Assembly: GCF_900230185.1 (NCBI RefSeq)
Contig: NZ_OCSR01000001.1
Location: 5,332,001-5,396,000 of the forward strand
Direction of reading: 5' to 3'
Source of the DNA: Burkholderia sp. OK233
GTDB lineage: Bacteria > Pseudomonadota > Gammaproteobacteria > Burkholderiales > Burkholderiaceae
DNA: 64,000 nucleotides
The translations under genes were made by a program, and so were the position numbers. This document shows positions 63,167 through 64,000 of this stretch, piece by piece. Below the pieces are notes generated by a model. It had not been told where the DNA came from, made no database searches, and saw only the letters and a list, made by a program, of their open reading frames with translations. Numbering within the stretch: the stretch's first letter is position 1; each line of letters begins with the position of its first letter.

Positions 63167-64000
63167 TTACCGCACGACGACAAGTGTGGCGGCGTGAAGC
63201 AGCACGCCGACCATGCCGCCCACGAACGTGCCGTTGATCCGGACATACTGAAGGTCACGGCCGATTTCCGCCTCGATCTTCCGGCTCACTTCATCTGCAT
63301 TCCAGCCTTTTACGACCTCGGTGATCAGTGCGGAGAGCTGCCGCCCATAGCGCACGACGAGTTCGCGCGCGAGCGCGAGCCACCATGCGTTCAGCTTGTG
63401 TTGAACTGCGGGTTCGCGGCTGATCCGCTTGCCGAGCGAAGCCAGCATACTCGTCATGGCGTCGCGTACGGCCGATTGCTCATGACTGAGATCCGCGATC
63501 ACACGCGTGCGCAAACGCTCCAGCAGCACGCGATAGTGGTCTGCATGTCTGAAATAACGGATGCAGTCGCGCATCAGCGACTTGCCGAAACGGCGGTGCA
63601 CAGCCGATGTCTGCAATTGCACGCTCAGCCCCTGCAGGGCCTCATCGAACTGGTGATGCAGTTCATGATCCGGATTCGCTGCCACTTCATGGAGCAGCGC
63701 AACGATGCCTTCGATAAATTTACTGACGATATACGTGTCAAGCTGCGCGGGGGTGTATCTCGAGGCCTCGCTGAACTTGGCCTTGATCATTCCGACGTTC
63801 GCCGTGAGCCATTTCTCCAGCACTTCGAGTCCGCGAACCAGCCACGGCTGATGCCGCTCGCCTTCAGTCAGTACTTTGATGACGTCGCCGGCCACGCGGG
63901 ATACGTCGAGCGTACGCAACTGCGGTATCACCAAACGTTCGAAAAACCACTGGGCGTCCGCTTCGTCAATGCCCTCGATCAATCCTGCCACGGCATCCGC
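63167..64000 (-). CDS. DUF445 family membrane protein (5' end outside window)
   Basis: The frame is open to the window edge, so this is the last 277 residues of a longer protein (DUF445 proteins are about 400-430). Visible are ADAQWFFERLVIPQLRTLDVSRVAG and IRINGTFVGGMVGVLLH-type sequence near the end (here VRINGTFVGGMVGVLLH), a helical middle and a single C-terminal hydrophobic segment. This arrangement is typical of DUF445, of unknown function and often membrane associated. A GTG at 63991 is internal. It is convergent with the LAL regulator with 8 bases between stops. Confidence 0.85.
   Translation of the reverse strand, partial: ADAVAGLIEGIDEADAQWFFERLVIPQLRTLDVSRVAGDVIKVLTEGERHQPWLVRGLEVLEKWLTANVGMIKAKFSEASRYTPAQLDTYIVSKFIEGIVALLHEVAANPDHELHHQFDEALQGLSVQLQTSAVHRRFGKSLMRDCIRYFRHADHYRVLLERLRTRVIADLSHEQSAVRDAMTSMLASLGKRISREPAVQHKLNAWWLALARELVVRYGRQLSALITEVVKGWNADEVSRKIEAEIGRDLQYVRINGTFVGGMVGVLLHAATLVVVR

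Overview
The window is about 64 kb of GC-rich DNA with dense, mostly operonic coding, and its gene content fits a member of Burkholderia sensu lato, most likely Paraburkholderia or a close relative. This rests on family-level recognition (RND/NodT efflux pair, HtrB/LpxL acyltransferase, PspA-TPR pair, EtfBA, DUF445, the urate-to-ureidoglycolate set) and on dispersed intergenic repeats, not on a database match. No rRNA, tRNA, CRISPR array, transposase or phage gene was seen.

Layout. 1-8.2 kb: end of an RND efflux pump, its outer-membrane factor, a repeat-rich intergenic stretch, a lipid A type acyltransferase, penicillin-binding protein 1A and a ribbon-helix-helix-like protein. 8.4-10.7 kb: a PspA/TPR membrane-stress pair behind a sigma-54-like promoter. 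10.7-16 kb: a TetR regulator divergent from a Baeyer-Villiger type monooxygenase and an alpha/beta hydrolase, then a cytosolic chemoreceptor. 16-16.8 kb: two inverted copies of a dispersed hairpin repeat around hexanucleotide arrays. 16.8-21 kb: polyamine-type ABC operon potFGHI. 21.4-28.6 kb: mntH, DUF1289 protein, OmpW porin, a frameshifted nitronate monooxygenase, ABC-F protein YbiT, a 3-hydroxyisobutyrate-dehydrogenase-like enzyme with a (Gly-Thr)n expansion, and dodecin.

28.7-46.2 kb is a purine-catabolism island: a BMP/nucleoside-type ABC importer, LysR regulator, 8-oxoguanine deaminase-like amidohydrolase, HIU hydrolase, membrane urate hydroxylase PuuD with a cytochrome c tail, ureidoglycolate lyase, allantoicase, OHCU decarboxylase, allantoinase PuuE, allantoin/hydantoin racemase, NCS1 permease and a GntR regulator. 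Together they can take urate (and probably 8-oxoguanine) to glyoxylate and urea. Xanthine dehydrogenase and urease are not in the window.

46.4-50 kb: LD-carboxypeptidase, TadA with unusual extensions overlapping a DUF1992 gene, a small lipoprotein and a 2'-5' RNA ligase-like gene with a LexA-type box upstream. 50.2-63.2 kb: a single-strand acyl-CoA catabolic operon (two acyl-CoA dehydrogenases, EtfBA, acyl-CoA ligase, SCP2-type thiolase, saccharopine-dehydrogenase-like reductase, OmpW-type channel) divergent from a MalT-like LAL regulator; its substrate cannot be read from sequence. The window ends in a DUF445 gene.

The most unusual signals are the (GGCACA)n array inside a coding region, the four fixed-geometry 35-bp DnaA-box-like elements, the dispersed repeat with a perfect 15-bp hairpin, the isolated LexA box, and two single-base homopolymer frameshifts.
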